DNA of 16,296 nt from Sulfurovum sp. (GTDB lineage Bacteria > Campylobacterota > Campylobacteria > Campylobacterales > Sulfurovaceae), in assembly GCA_022729615.1 (NCBI GenBank), contig DZAQ01000004.1:14664-30959 (forward strand), written 5' to 3'. Position 1 is the first letter of the stretch. Every line of letters begins with the position of its first letter. The notes beneath the pieces are model-generated. The model was not told the DNA's origin, did no database searches, and was given only the letters and a program-made list of their open reading frames with translations. Of this stretch, positions 7,497-13,361 are shown piece after piece. The position numbers and the translations under genes are program-made.

Positions 7497-8070
7497 GCTT
7501 GATAAACCGCTCTACTTTTTTGGGATCTTTGATCCCTTTGGAAGCCTCTGTACCAGAACTCGCATCCACGCCATAAAACCCGTATCCTTGAAGCGTGTGG
7601 ATATTTTCTGCGCTTAGCCCGCCTGCCAGGATGATCTTTGAACAGTCATACCCCTCAAACCACTCCAGATTGAGCCGTTTTCCGCTTCCTCCGTACCCCT
7701 CACAATAGGCATCCACAAGACGATACCTCCCCTGAAATTTCTGCAAATCCCCAGAAGAGTTTGCGCGAATAACCGGCAGAGTTTTTATCGCGATCGCATC
7801 GAGGAAAGCCTCTTCTGCATCGAAATGAATTTGAGCCAAACTTATATTTGTCTGCCGCGATATCTCATTGATCCTCTCGGCGCTCTCCTCCACAAAGAGC
7901 CCGACCCTCTCCACAAACGGGGGAAGCATAGCAATGATTTTGCTCGCATCTTCGGGGCAGATATACCGTGGGGATTGCTCATAAAAGACGAAACCCAAGG
8001 CATCTGCACCCGCACGGATCGCGTGGAGCGCATCTTGCAGGTTGGTTATGCCGCAGATTTTGACTCTCAC
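7480..8070 (-). CDS. trpF: Phosphoribosylanthranilate isomerase
   Basis: TrpF is a TIM-barrel enzyme that converts N-(5-phosphoribosyl)anthranilate to CdRP in tryptophan synthesis. Seen in the 196 aa: KICGIT with catalytic C6, GADALGFVF, SPR with R35, VGLFVEE, the general-acid aspartate D120 in LVDAYCEG, GGSGKRLNLEW, LAGGLSAENI, and the phosphate-site GVDASSGTE with S171-G173. The usual QLHG(D/E) segment is replaced by QIHFDAEE at 80-87, keeping the histidine (H82) but not the glycine. The start is GTG at 8070 behind a purine-rich GGAGAGGAGGGG run. It lies 21 bp after rpe and overlaps the exonuclease gene by 17 bp, so it is the middle gene of an operon outside any trp cluster. The assignment is secure. 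Confidence 0.95.
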   Translation of the reverse strand: MRVKICGITNLQDALHAIRAGADALGFVFYEQSPRYICPEDASKIIAMLPPFVERVGLFVEESAERINEISRQTNISLAQIHFDAEEAFLDAIAIKTLPVIRANSSGDLQKFQGRYRLVDAYCEGYGGSGKRLNLEWFEGYDCSKIILAGGLSAENIHTLQGYGFYGVDASSGTEASKGIKDPKKVERFIKHAKSL

Positions 8071-8091
8071 CCCTCCTCTCCTCGTGCCAAA

Positions 8092-8739
8092 CTACACTCT
8101 TTTGAGCGAAGCGATAGCCTCCGCGACCCCATCGCTATGCCCATAGACATAAGAGCCGGCTACCACCACATCCACACCGGCATTGTGAAGCATATGAATA
8201 TTTTTGTCGCTCACGCCTCCATCGACTTCGATCAGGCACTCCGGATTGCGCTTGAGTATCAAATCTTTGAGCCTCACCGCCCTTTCAAGCACCGAAGGGA
8301 TGAATTTTTGCCCTCCAAATCCCGGATTGACGCTCATCAGAAGTACCATCTCAAGATCTTCGATCAAAAATTCGATAGCCTCCGGAGGAGTATGGGGATT
8401 GAGAGTGATCGCGGGCCGGATGCCAAGAGATCTGATCTTCTGGATGAGACGATGCGGATGCTTCTCCTCTTCGATATGAAAAGAGATATATCCCGGCTTC
8501 AGCGGCGCAAAGAGGTCAACAAAAAAACTGTTATTTTCTACCATCAAGTGAATATCAAGCGGCTTTGTCGCCGCTTTGGCGACCGCCTCGACCACCACGG
8601 GTCCGATGGTCAGATTGGGTACAAAATGCCCGTCCATCACATCCACATGAACCAGATCGCAGCCGCCGCTGCAAATCGCCGCAACATCTCTGGCAAGGTG
8701 TCCAAAATCAGCAGACAATATACTCGGTGCCACTAGCAT
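8092..8739 (-). CDS. rpe: Ribulose-phosphate 3-epimerase
   Basis: Rpe interconverts ribulose 5-phosphate and xylulose 5-phosphate in the non-oxidative pentose phosphate pathway, and in Calvin-cycle users. Seen in the 215 aa: APSILSADF at the N terminus; HVDVMDGHFVPNLTIGP with metal ligand H31 and acid/base D33; the LDIHLMV ligand H64; MSVNPGFGGQKF at 135-146; EVDGGV with the second catalytic aspartate D173; and VAGSYVYG near the phosphate site. Length is typical of the family. The ATG at 8739 has only a weak ribosome-binding site (AAGGCGA). An extended -10 box lies about 20 nt upstream. It heads the rpe-trpF-exonuclease operon and is divergent from rpmB. Confidence 0.97.
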   Translation of the reverse strand: MLVAPSILSADFGHLARDVAAICSGGCDLVHVDVMDGHFVPNLTIGPVVVEAVAKAATKPLDIHLMVENNSFFVDLFAPLKPGYISFHIEEEKHPHRLIQKIRSLGIRPAITLNPHTPPEAIEFLIEDLEMVLLMSVNPGFGGQKFIPSVLERAVRLKDLILKRNPECLIEVDGGVSDKNIHMLHNAGVDVVVAGSYVYGHSDGVAEAIASLKRV

Positions 8740-8758
8740 GCTTCGCCTTTTTAACGGA

Positions 8759-8767
8759 AGTATAGCA
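8759..8767 (-). promoter_or_regulatory. Extended -10 promoter of the rpe operon
   Basis: The minus strand reads TGCTATACT, an extended -10 (TGn plus a 5/6 match to TATAAT), 20 nt before the rpe ATG. The implied leader is short, about 12 nt. No clear -35 box is needed for this promoter type. Confidence 0.5.
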
Positions 8768-8794
8768 TACCTAAAGATACTTTAATACTTTTTT

Positions 8795-8803
8795 TGATAC
8801 AAT
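8795..8803 (+). promoter_or_regulatory. Extended -10 promoter of rpmB
   Basis: TGATACAAT, an extended -10, follows a T-rich tract (8788-8795) and lies about 65 nt before the rpmB ATG. The same nine bases appear as the likely promoter of the DUF4010 gene near the right edge. Confidence 0.55.
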
Positions 8804-8868
8804 CCACCAAATTATTCACGAACGACCAATGCGTCTGACGCGAAAGAAATACGATAAAAGGGTAAACA

Positions 8869-9081
8869 ATGGCAAGAAGATGTGAAGTGAGCGGCAAAGG
8901 TCCGCTTGTGGCAAACAATGTGAGCCACGCAAACAACAAAACAAAAAGAAGACAACTTCCAAATCTCAGATCTGTGAAAGTCACACTCGAAGATGGAACA
9001 ACAAGACGAATCAAAATCGCTGCTTCTGAGTACAGAACAATGAAAAAGCAAGCTGCCGAAACTGCGGCTGCTGCCGTCTAA
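8869..9081 (+). CDS. rpmB: 50S ribosomal protein L28
   Basis: L28 is a small, basic protein of the large ribosomal subunit. Seen in the 70 aa: MARRCEVSGKGPLVANNVSHANNKTKRR at the N terminus, then LPNLRSVKVTLEDGTTRRIKIAAS and a RTMKK tail, all standard for the family. Only one cysteine (C5) is present, so this is the zinc-free form rather than the CxxC zinc-ribbon form. The C terminus carries an Ala-rich extension (AAETAAAAV). An AAAGGG ribosome-binding site sits about 6 nt before the ATG. It is monocistronic in this window, with its own promoter upstream and a long hairpin downstream, and is divergent from rpe. Confidence 0.97.
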   Translation: MARRCEVSGKGPLVANNVSHANNKTKRRQLPNLRSVKVTLEDGTTRRIKIAASEYRTMKKQAAETAAAAV

Positions 9082-9083
9082 AA

Positions 9084-9130
9084 CCCCAAGGGGCATTTTC
9101 GCGCAAAATTCGCGCGATATGAAAATGCCC
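9084..9130 (+). terminator. Long hairpin after rpmB, probable transcription terminator
   Basis: A perfect 10-bp stem, GGGCATTTTC (9091-9100) with GAAAATGCCC (9121-9130), encloses a smaller GCGC-loop-GCGC hairpin. It starts 9 nt after the rpmB stop. There is no T run after the stem on the plus strand, so it is not a classic intrinsic terminator; it may instead stabilise the mRNA 3' end. A CCCCAAGGGG palindrome (9084-9093) overlaps its left arm. On the minus strand the structure is followed by GGGGTTTT. Confidence 0.5.
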
Positions 9131-9153
9131 ACAACTCCCACCTCGTACACAAA

Positions 9154-9249
9154 TCAAAGCAAGTATCCGATCATAATTTTCCATCCGCCATCAAGCATTT
9201 TCCAATCTTCAAAACGATATGATTCACCATGCCCAAAAAATATTGACAT
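9154..9249 (-). pseudogene. Possible micro-ORF or gene remnant, 31 codons
   Basis: The minus strand of the rpmB-argJ gap holds an ATG-to-TGA reading frame of 31 residues with protein-like composition. It contains GESYRFEDWKMLDGGWKIM, with two Trp and alternating charged and hydrophobic residues, which is unusual for random intergenic DNA. The spacing Y-x-F-E-D-W...D-G-x-W-K-I loosely recalls the N terminus of Uma2-type nuclease-fold proteins, and also the end of some SnoaL/NTF2-like proteins; I cannot decide between them. There is no convincing ribosome-binding site. It could be a decayed fragment or chance. Beyond its stop the frame runs into the rpmB hairpin. Confidence 0.25.
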
Positions 9250-9274
9250 CAACACTTAGCAGGAGATATATCCC

Positions 9275-10489
9275 ATGTTTACACTCTTTTCGCTCAAAAA
9301 TGGACTCGAAAATGTCCCAGGATTTTTTTGTGACGCTGTCAATGTAGGTATGCGCACCAAGCCCGCCGATGCAGCGGATGATTTTCAACTCAGCGGGGAT
9401 GTCGCTTTCATACGCAGCGACACCCCTTGCAATATCGCGGCAGTATTTACAAAAAATAGATTTCAAGCAGCCCCGCTCCGCCATTTTCAGCGCTATCCCA
9501 AAGGGTTTCAAACCAATTTTGTTTTGATAAATGCCAAAAATGCCAATGCGATGACCGGCGAAAAGGGGATAGAAGATATCGATACCCTCTTTGAGAGATT
9601 GAGCCAAAAAATCTCTCTCACCAATCCCGTGATGAGCTCTACGGGGGTCATAGGCTATCGCCTCGATCTCGAAAAAATCTCTTTGGCATTCGATGCTTTC
9701 GACTATGGGGCAAACAAGAGCGACAAAACCGCACGGGCGATCATGACGACAGACAAATTCAAAAAAGAGCTCTGTTTCAGAGTGGAGCTAAACAACGGGG
9801 AGGCATTTCACATCGCTGCCATCTGCAAAGGAGCAGGCATGATCAACCCTGCGATGGCGACGATGCTCTGCTTTGTGGTCACTGATGCCACAGTGCCGGC
9901 AGATGAAATGCAAGAGATGCTCCAAGACGCGGCAGATCAATCCTTCAACCGTATTTCCGTGGATGGGGATACCTCCACTAACGATACTCTGATGCTCCTT
10001 TCCAATGGAAAAAGCGGGGTCTATGATGCCGAAGCCTTCCGTGAGGCGCTTGAGAGGATCACCTTCGAACTTGCCATGCTCATCCTCAAAGATGGGGAGG
10101 GGGCAAGCAAACTTGTCGCATTTGAAGTCAAAGGAGCGCTCAATGACGAAGAGGCGATGCACGCAAGCCGTGCTCTGAGCAACTCTCTCCTAGTCAAAAC
10201 GGCACTTTTCGGCGAAGATCCCAACTGGGGCCGCATCGCTTCGACCATCGGCGCCAGCGGTGTTGCCTGCGATGACAGTCTGCTCACGATCCGCTATGAC
10301 GATCTTCTCATATACTCCAACGAATTCAGAGAGCTCGACAAGGCTAGAGAGGAGAAGGCGTACAAGATCATGAAGCAGGAGGGTTTTCGGGTGACCTGCG
10401 ATCTGGGTATGGGGAGCGGAAGCTACACAAGCTACGGGTGTGATCTAAGCTATGAGTATGTCAAGATAAACGCGGAGTACAGAACCTAA
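9275..10489 (+). CDS. argJ: Bifunctional glutamate N-acetyltransferase / amino-acid N-acetyltransferase
   Basis: ArgJ transfers the acetyl group from N-acetylornithine to glutamate, and in bifunctional forms also uses acetyl-CoA, recycling acetyl in arginine synthesis. Seen in the 404 aa: the self-cleavage site KGAGMINPAMATML, with the break expected between A195 and T196, so T196 becomes the N-terminal nucleophile of the beta chain; the oxyanion-hole region SSTGVIG at 121-127; DGDTSTNDTLMLLSNG; GEGASKLV; and GEDPNWGRI. Length is usual. An AGGAG ribosome-binding site lies 9 nt before the ATG. Possible -10 boxes (CATAAT 9172-9177, TATGAT 9218-9223) precede it, but neither is strong. The stop codon overlaps the convergent znuB stop by 4 bp. 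Whether this one is mono- or bifunctional cannot be read from sequence. Confidence 0.96.
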   Translation: MFTLFSLKNGLENVPGFFCDAVNVGMRTKPADAADDFQLSGDVAFIRSDTPCNIAAVFTKNRFQAAPLRHFQRYPKGFQTNFVLINAKNANAMTGEKGIEDIDTLFERLSQKISLTNPVMSSTGVIGYRLDLEKISLAFDAFDYGANKSDKTARAIMTTDKFKKELCFRVELNNGEAFHIAAICKGAGMINPAMATMLCFVVTDATVPADEMQEMLQDAADQSFNRISVDGDTSTNDTLMLLSNGKSGVYDAEAFREALERITFELAMLILKDGEGASKLVAFEVKGALNDEEAMHASRALSNSLLVKTALFGEDPNWGRIASTIGASGVACDDSLLTIRYDDLLIYSNEFRELDKAREEKAYKIMKQEGFRVTCDLGMGSGSYTSYGCDLSYEYVKINAEYRT

Positions 10490-11301
10490 AAGCGCTGTCT
10501 GCCTTTGAGTTTGTCATACACCAAAAAAGAGGTCAAACCGAGCGCACTTACCATTATGATAGTCGCTCCACTCGTCAAATCATACAGATATGAAAGGGTC
10601 AGCCCCACAAGGGTAAAAAGCGTCGAAATGATTCCTGACAAAAACATCATCCAAGCCAAAGAGCTTGAGAGCTTCTCGGCGATGTAGATGGGAATAGTCA
10701 GAAGCGCGATAACCAAAATCAGACCGACAACTTTGATGGCAACCACTATCGTCAATGCCGATAGCACCAAAATCAAAGTATAAAAAAACCTTACATTCAC
10801 ACCCCGCAGCGAGGCATATTCGCTATCATACGATACCGCCAAAAGCTCTTTATAAAAAAGAAAGACGATCACCACGATCAAACCGAGCAAAAGTGAGATA
10901 TAGCGGATGTCGTCCCGACTTACAGCGAGTATCGAGCCAAAAAGATAACTCATCAAATCGACATTATATCCGGGGGTCAAATCGACCAGCAAAATCCCGA
11001 CAGCCATCCCGACAGCCCAGATAAGCCCGATAAACAGATCTATTTTATCTCTTTGGTTGATGGTCACGAACGCCATCAAGAGCGCTGCCGCACACGCAAA
11101 GAGCGAAGCGCCGAAAAACAGAGGCAACCCAAAATAGATCGCCAGCCCTATCCCGCCGTAGGATGTATGTGCGATCCCGCCGGCCAAAAACACCATACGG
11201 TTGACGACGATCAGGGAACCTATGATGCCGCTTGCGAAACTTACCAGTACTCCGGCAATGATAGCATTTTGGATAAATTGGTAGCCGAGCGCCTCTAGCA
11301 T
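10486..11301 (-). CDS. znuB: Metal ABC transporter permease (ZnuB/ABC-3 family)
   Basis: This is the inner-membrane permease of a zinc- or manganese-type ABC importer. The 271 aa are hydrophobic throughout, with about eight segments. Family signatures seen: GSLIVVNRMVFLAGGIAHTSYGG near the N terminus (ABC-3 permeases share GG-x-[SA]-H), GVNVRFFYTLILVLSALTIVVAIKVVGLILVIALLTIP in two conserved blocks, and a GLTLSYLYDLTSGATIIMV end. I chose ATG at 11301, 5 nt after AAGGGG; the in-frame GTG at 11307 overlaps that site. The ATG overlaps the end of znuC (ATGCTAG), so translation is coupled. It is the last gene of znuA-znuC-znuB, and its TAG stop overlaps the argJ stop by 4 bp. Zinc versus manganese cannot be settled from the permease; the symbol follows the operon. 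Confidence 0.92.
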   Translation of the reverse strand: MLEALGYQFIQNAIIAGVLVSFASGIIGSLIVVNRMVFLAGGIAHTSYGGIGLAIYFGLPLFFGASLFACAAALLMAFVTINQRDKIDLFIGLIWAVGMAVGILLVDLTPGYNVDLMSYLFGSILAVSRDDIRYISLLLGLIVVIVFLFYKELLAVSYDSEYASLRGVNVRFFYTLILVLSALTIVVAIKVVGLILVIALLTIPIYIAEKLSSSLAWMMFLSGIISTLFTLVGLTLSYLYDLTSGATIIMVSALGLTSFLVYDKLKGRQRF

Positions 11302-12065
11302 GAACACCCCTTTTGGGCTCCAAGCATCTGCATCATCTCCACTTCACAAAAGTGTCCATTGGATTTTTGAAAATTTGCTTGATAAGAGACATCATGAAAG
11401 GTCAATTTTTTGTTGATATGCGCCACCTTGGAGGCATACTCCAAAACCACAGAGATATCATGAGTCACCACGACGATCGTGATACTTTTGTTGAGTACCT
11501 TGAGCAGGTCATATATCTGCTTTTGTCCGTCCACATCGATACTTGCCGTCGGCTCATCAAGAAGCAGTATCTTTGGATGCGCACAAAGCGCTCTGGCTAT
11601 CATCACCCTTTGCCGCTGCCCGCCGGAGAGAGAGCCTATCTTTTTGTAGGCATACTCTTCCATACCTACCTGCCCCAGTGCCCCCATCGCGCAAGCCGTT
11701 TCACCCTCATCCCTCCACCGAAGCGCTTTTTTGAAAAAACTTTTTTTGGGGAGATTTACGATAGGGACATGCCCCATGAGCACCACATCGATCACGCGGA
11801 TCGGGAAATCGATATTAATATTTGTATTTTGCGGGACATAGCCTATGAGCGAAAGCTTTTTCGAAGGCTCTTGTTCAAAAATTTTGATCGTTCCTTTTTG
11901 GATTTTATTGATCCCCAAGATCAACTTCAAAAGGGTTGACTTCCCGCCTCCATTGGGTCCGATGATCGCCAAAAAGTCTTTTTCTTTCACTTGCAAAGAG
12001 ATTTTTTCAAGCACGATCTGCTTCTCATAGGCAAAAGTGAGATTTTGTACGGATATAGCGCTCAT
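11295..12065 (-). CDS. znuC: Metal ABC transporter ATP-binding protein
   Basis: This is the cytoplasmic ATPase that powers the importer. Seen in the 256 aa: Walker A GPNGGGKST at 36-44, Q-loop VPQN with Q79, signature LSGGQRQR at 146-153, Walker B ILLLDEP with D170 and E171, and the H-loop THD with H202. After the fold comes a tail containing HFCEVEMMQML and ending GCSC. The last four residues include two cysteines in a CxC, besides C240 and H238, which could touch metal or a regulator. The ATG overlaps the znuA stop by one base (TAATG), and the end overlaps the znuB start by 7 nt, so the operon is fully coupled. ATPase identity is certain; the substrate is inferred from znuA. Confidence 0.95.
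   Translation of the reverse strand: MSAISVQNLTFAYEKQIVLEKISLQVKEKDFLAIIGPNGGGKSTLLKLILGINKIQKGTIKIFEQEPSKKLSLIGYVPQNTNINIDFPIRVIDVVLMGHVPIVNLPKKSFFKKALRWRDEGETACAMGALGQVGMEEYAYKKIGSLSGGQRQRVMIARALCAHPKILLLDEPTASIDVDGQKQIYDLLKVLNKSITIVVVTHDISVVLEYASKVAHINKKLTFHDVSYQANFQKSNGHFCEVEMMQMLGAQKGCSC
11307..11312 (-). promoter_or_regulatory. Shine-Dalgarno that decides the znuB start
   Basis: AAGGGG, inside the last codons of znuC, lies 5 nt before ATG 11301. The upstream GTG at 11307 would overlap this site. Confidence 0.6.
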
Positions 12066-12940
12066 TATCGCTTCGCTACTATTTTTGCCAGCCGGATCAA
12101 AGACTCGAATATCTCGGGATCAAGAGGACTCGCCTCCGCGACCGGTATGCCAGCCTCTTTGGATATCTCTTCGGCTGCCTTTTTGCTGAACTCCGGCGCT
12201 ACAAGGATAGCGTTCACCCGCTCCTCTTTTGCCTTTTTGATCAATGCCATTGTCTGCTTGGGTGTAGGATTTTTGCCTCCGGACTCAATCGCAAGCTGCA
12301 CCAAACCATACTCTTTGGCGAAATAGCCCCAAGATGGGTGGAAGACCATAAATCTACTCCCCTCTTTTGTCTGACTCAAAATATCTTTGATAGCCGCATC
12401 GGTCTGCTCCAGCCTCTTCAAAAACAGATCATAATTTGCCTGGTAATGCCCTGCATTAGCCGGATCAGCCGCCACAAGCGCATCAAGCATATTTTTGGCA
12501 ATCACTTTGATGTTGGATGGAGCCGTCCAAATATGCGGATCAAGTCCGGATTCACCCTCATGCTCTATGGTATCATGCTCTTTCGCTCCATGCTGCTCCT
12601 CTTCATCATGATGCGCCATCATCGGAAGCTTCTTGACCCCTTGTGCGACATCCACCACCTTCATTTTTTTGTTTTGCTCCACAAATCTCGGCAGCCAAGC
12701 CTCTTCAAACTCCACTCCGATAGCAAAATAGAGTTCCGCCTTTTCTATCTCCATCATCTGTGAAGGTTTCGGCTCATAGGTGTGCGGCGAACTTCCTGTC
12801 GGCACCATCAGCCCGATATGCACCTTTTCTCCGCCTATCGCCTCGAGAAATGTTTTCTCTGGAGCGACACTCACTACCGCGTTGATATCCCCAAAAAGAA
12901 GGGTGCCGACACCAAACAGAAGTACTGCTATATTTTTCAT
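12065..12940 (-). CDS. znuA: Periplasmic metal-binding protein (ZnuA-like, cluster A-I)
   Basis: This 291-aa solute-binding protein captures zinc (or manganese) in the periplasm and delivers it to ZnuB. Seen: an N-terminal signal peptide (MKNIAVLLFGVGTLLFG, likely cleaved near INA at 19-21). Probable metal ligands are H53 (SPHTYEPKPS), H136 (LDPHIW), H201 (FHPSWGYFAKEYGL) and D274 (SPLDPEIF). A His/Glu/Asp-rich loop lies between residues 110 and 130 (H110, H111, H117, H122, H127), a feature typical of zinc-binding members and used for zinc acquisition. There is no lipobox cysteine, so the protein should be soluble in the periplasm. An AAAGGG ribosome-binding site precedes the ATG. It is the first gene of the operon, with a strong -10 and an operator-like palindrome upstream. 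Zinc is favoured by the three histidines and the loop. Confidence 0.93.
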   Translation of the reverse strand: MKNIAVLLFGVGTLLFGDINAVVSVAPEKTFLEAIGGEKVHIGLMVPTGSSPHTYEPKPSQMMEIEKAELYFAIGVEFEEAWLPRFVEQNKKMKVVDVAQGVKKLPMMAHHDEEEQHGAKEHDTIEHEGESGLDPHIWTAPSNIKVIAKNMLDALVAADPANAGHYQANYDLFLKRLEQTDAAIKDILSQTKEGSRFMVFHPSWGYFAKEYGLVQLAIESGGKNPTPKQTMALIKKAKEERVNAILVAPEFSKKAAEEISKEAGIPVAEASPLDPEIFESLIRLAKIVAKR

Positions 12941-12969
12941 TCGATACCCTTTTGGAAATGATTTGGGGT

Positions 12970-12975
12970 ATTATA
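12970..12975 (-). promoter_or_regulatory. -10 box of the znuACB promoter
   Basis: The minus strand reads GTGTATAAT with a perfect TATAAT, 29 nt before the znuA ATG. A short inverted repeat (12986-13000) sits where the -35 region would be. The divergent promoter at 13052 has the same GTGTATAAT. Confidence 0.55.
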
Positions 12976-12985
12976 CACAAAGTTT

Positions 12986-13000
12986 TGATACCTGTTATCA
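12986..13000. promoter_or_regulatory. Candidate operator (Fur/Zur-like) upstream of znuA
   Basis: TGATA-CCTGT-TATCA is a perfect 5-bp inverted repeat with a 5-bp spacer, continuing into TTATTC on the right. It resembles the TGATAAT/ATTATCA halves of Fur-family boxes and covers the expected -35 region of the znuA promoter, where a zinc-responsive repressor would act. The match is partial, so the regulator is inferred from position and gene content only. Confidence 0.35.
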
Positions 13001-13051
13001 TTATTCTCGCTTTTTTGTGGGTATGATAGCGCCAAAGAGCCAAGCAGGGTG

Positions 13052-13057
13052 TATAAT
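13052..13057 (+). promoter_or_regulatory. -10 box of the phasin-like/ubiB promoter
   Basis: TATAAT in GGGTGTATAATGATAG lies 41 nt before the ATG of the phasin-like gene. It is back to back with the znuA promoter, about 75 bp apart. Confidence 0.55.
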
Positions 13058-13097
13058 GATAGAGAGATTTTCCAACAACTTCAAAAAAGGATTTACA

Positions 13098-13361
13098 ATG
13101 CTCAAAGAGATATTATATACAAGTATCGGCGGTGCCGCTCTTTTCAAGGAGCGGGTTGAAGAGGAGATCAAAAGACTCCAAGAACGGGGCAAAATGAGCA
13201 AAGAGGATGCCGGCGAGTTTCTTGACAAGCTGAAAGTCCGAGGCGAAGAGGAGGAAAATAGAGTCAAAGCAGAGCTCAAAGAGGCGCTCAAAGAGGTCAT
13301 ATCCGAACTCAATCTCGCCACCAAAGAGGATATTGAACGACTCAAATCTGACAAAATGTAA
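13098..13361 (+). CDS. Phasin-like coiled-coil protein
   Basis: This 87-aa protein has a short hydrophobic lead (MLKEILYTSIGGAALF), followed by a long charged helix rich in Glu and Lys (KERVEEEIKRLQERGKMSKEDAGEF and onward) and the closing motif LATKEDIERLK. That layout matches what is usually annotated as a phasin-related or polyhydroxyalkanoate-regulator protein (COG3937-like). Such sequences also resemble small membrane-associated helix proteins such as UbiK. No PHA synthase gene is in view, so a granule role is not supported here. An AAAAGGA ribosome-binding site lies about 7 nt before the ATG. The TAA stop overlaps the ATG of the ABC1 kinase gene by one base (TAATG), so the two are made together and may work together. 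Confidence 0.85.
   Translation: MLKEILYTSIGGAALFKERVEEEIKRLQERGKMSKEDAGEFLDKLKVRGEEEENRVKAELKEALKEVISELNLATKEDIERLKSDKM

Noticed and set aside
7825..8736. A 303-codon plus-strand open frame opposite trpF and rpe
   Set aside because: It is antisense to two clearly functional enzymes and its translation (Arg/His/Asp rich) looks like a shadow of their codons.
8869..9081. L28 as a zinc-starvation paralog controlled together with znuACB
   Set aside because: The one-cysteine, zinc-free form appears normal for this lineage, and its promoter shows no motif like the one upstream of znuA.
9243..9248. TTGACA as a -35 box for argJ
   Set aside because: A matching -10 would fall on or after the argJ ribosome-binding site, leaving no leader.
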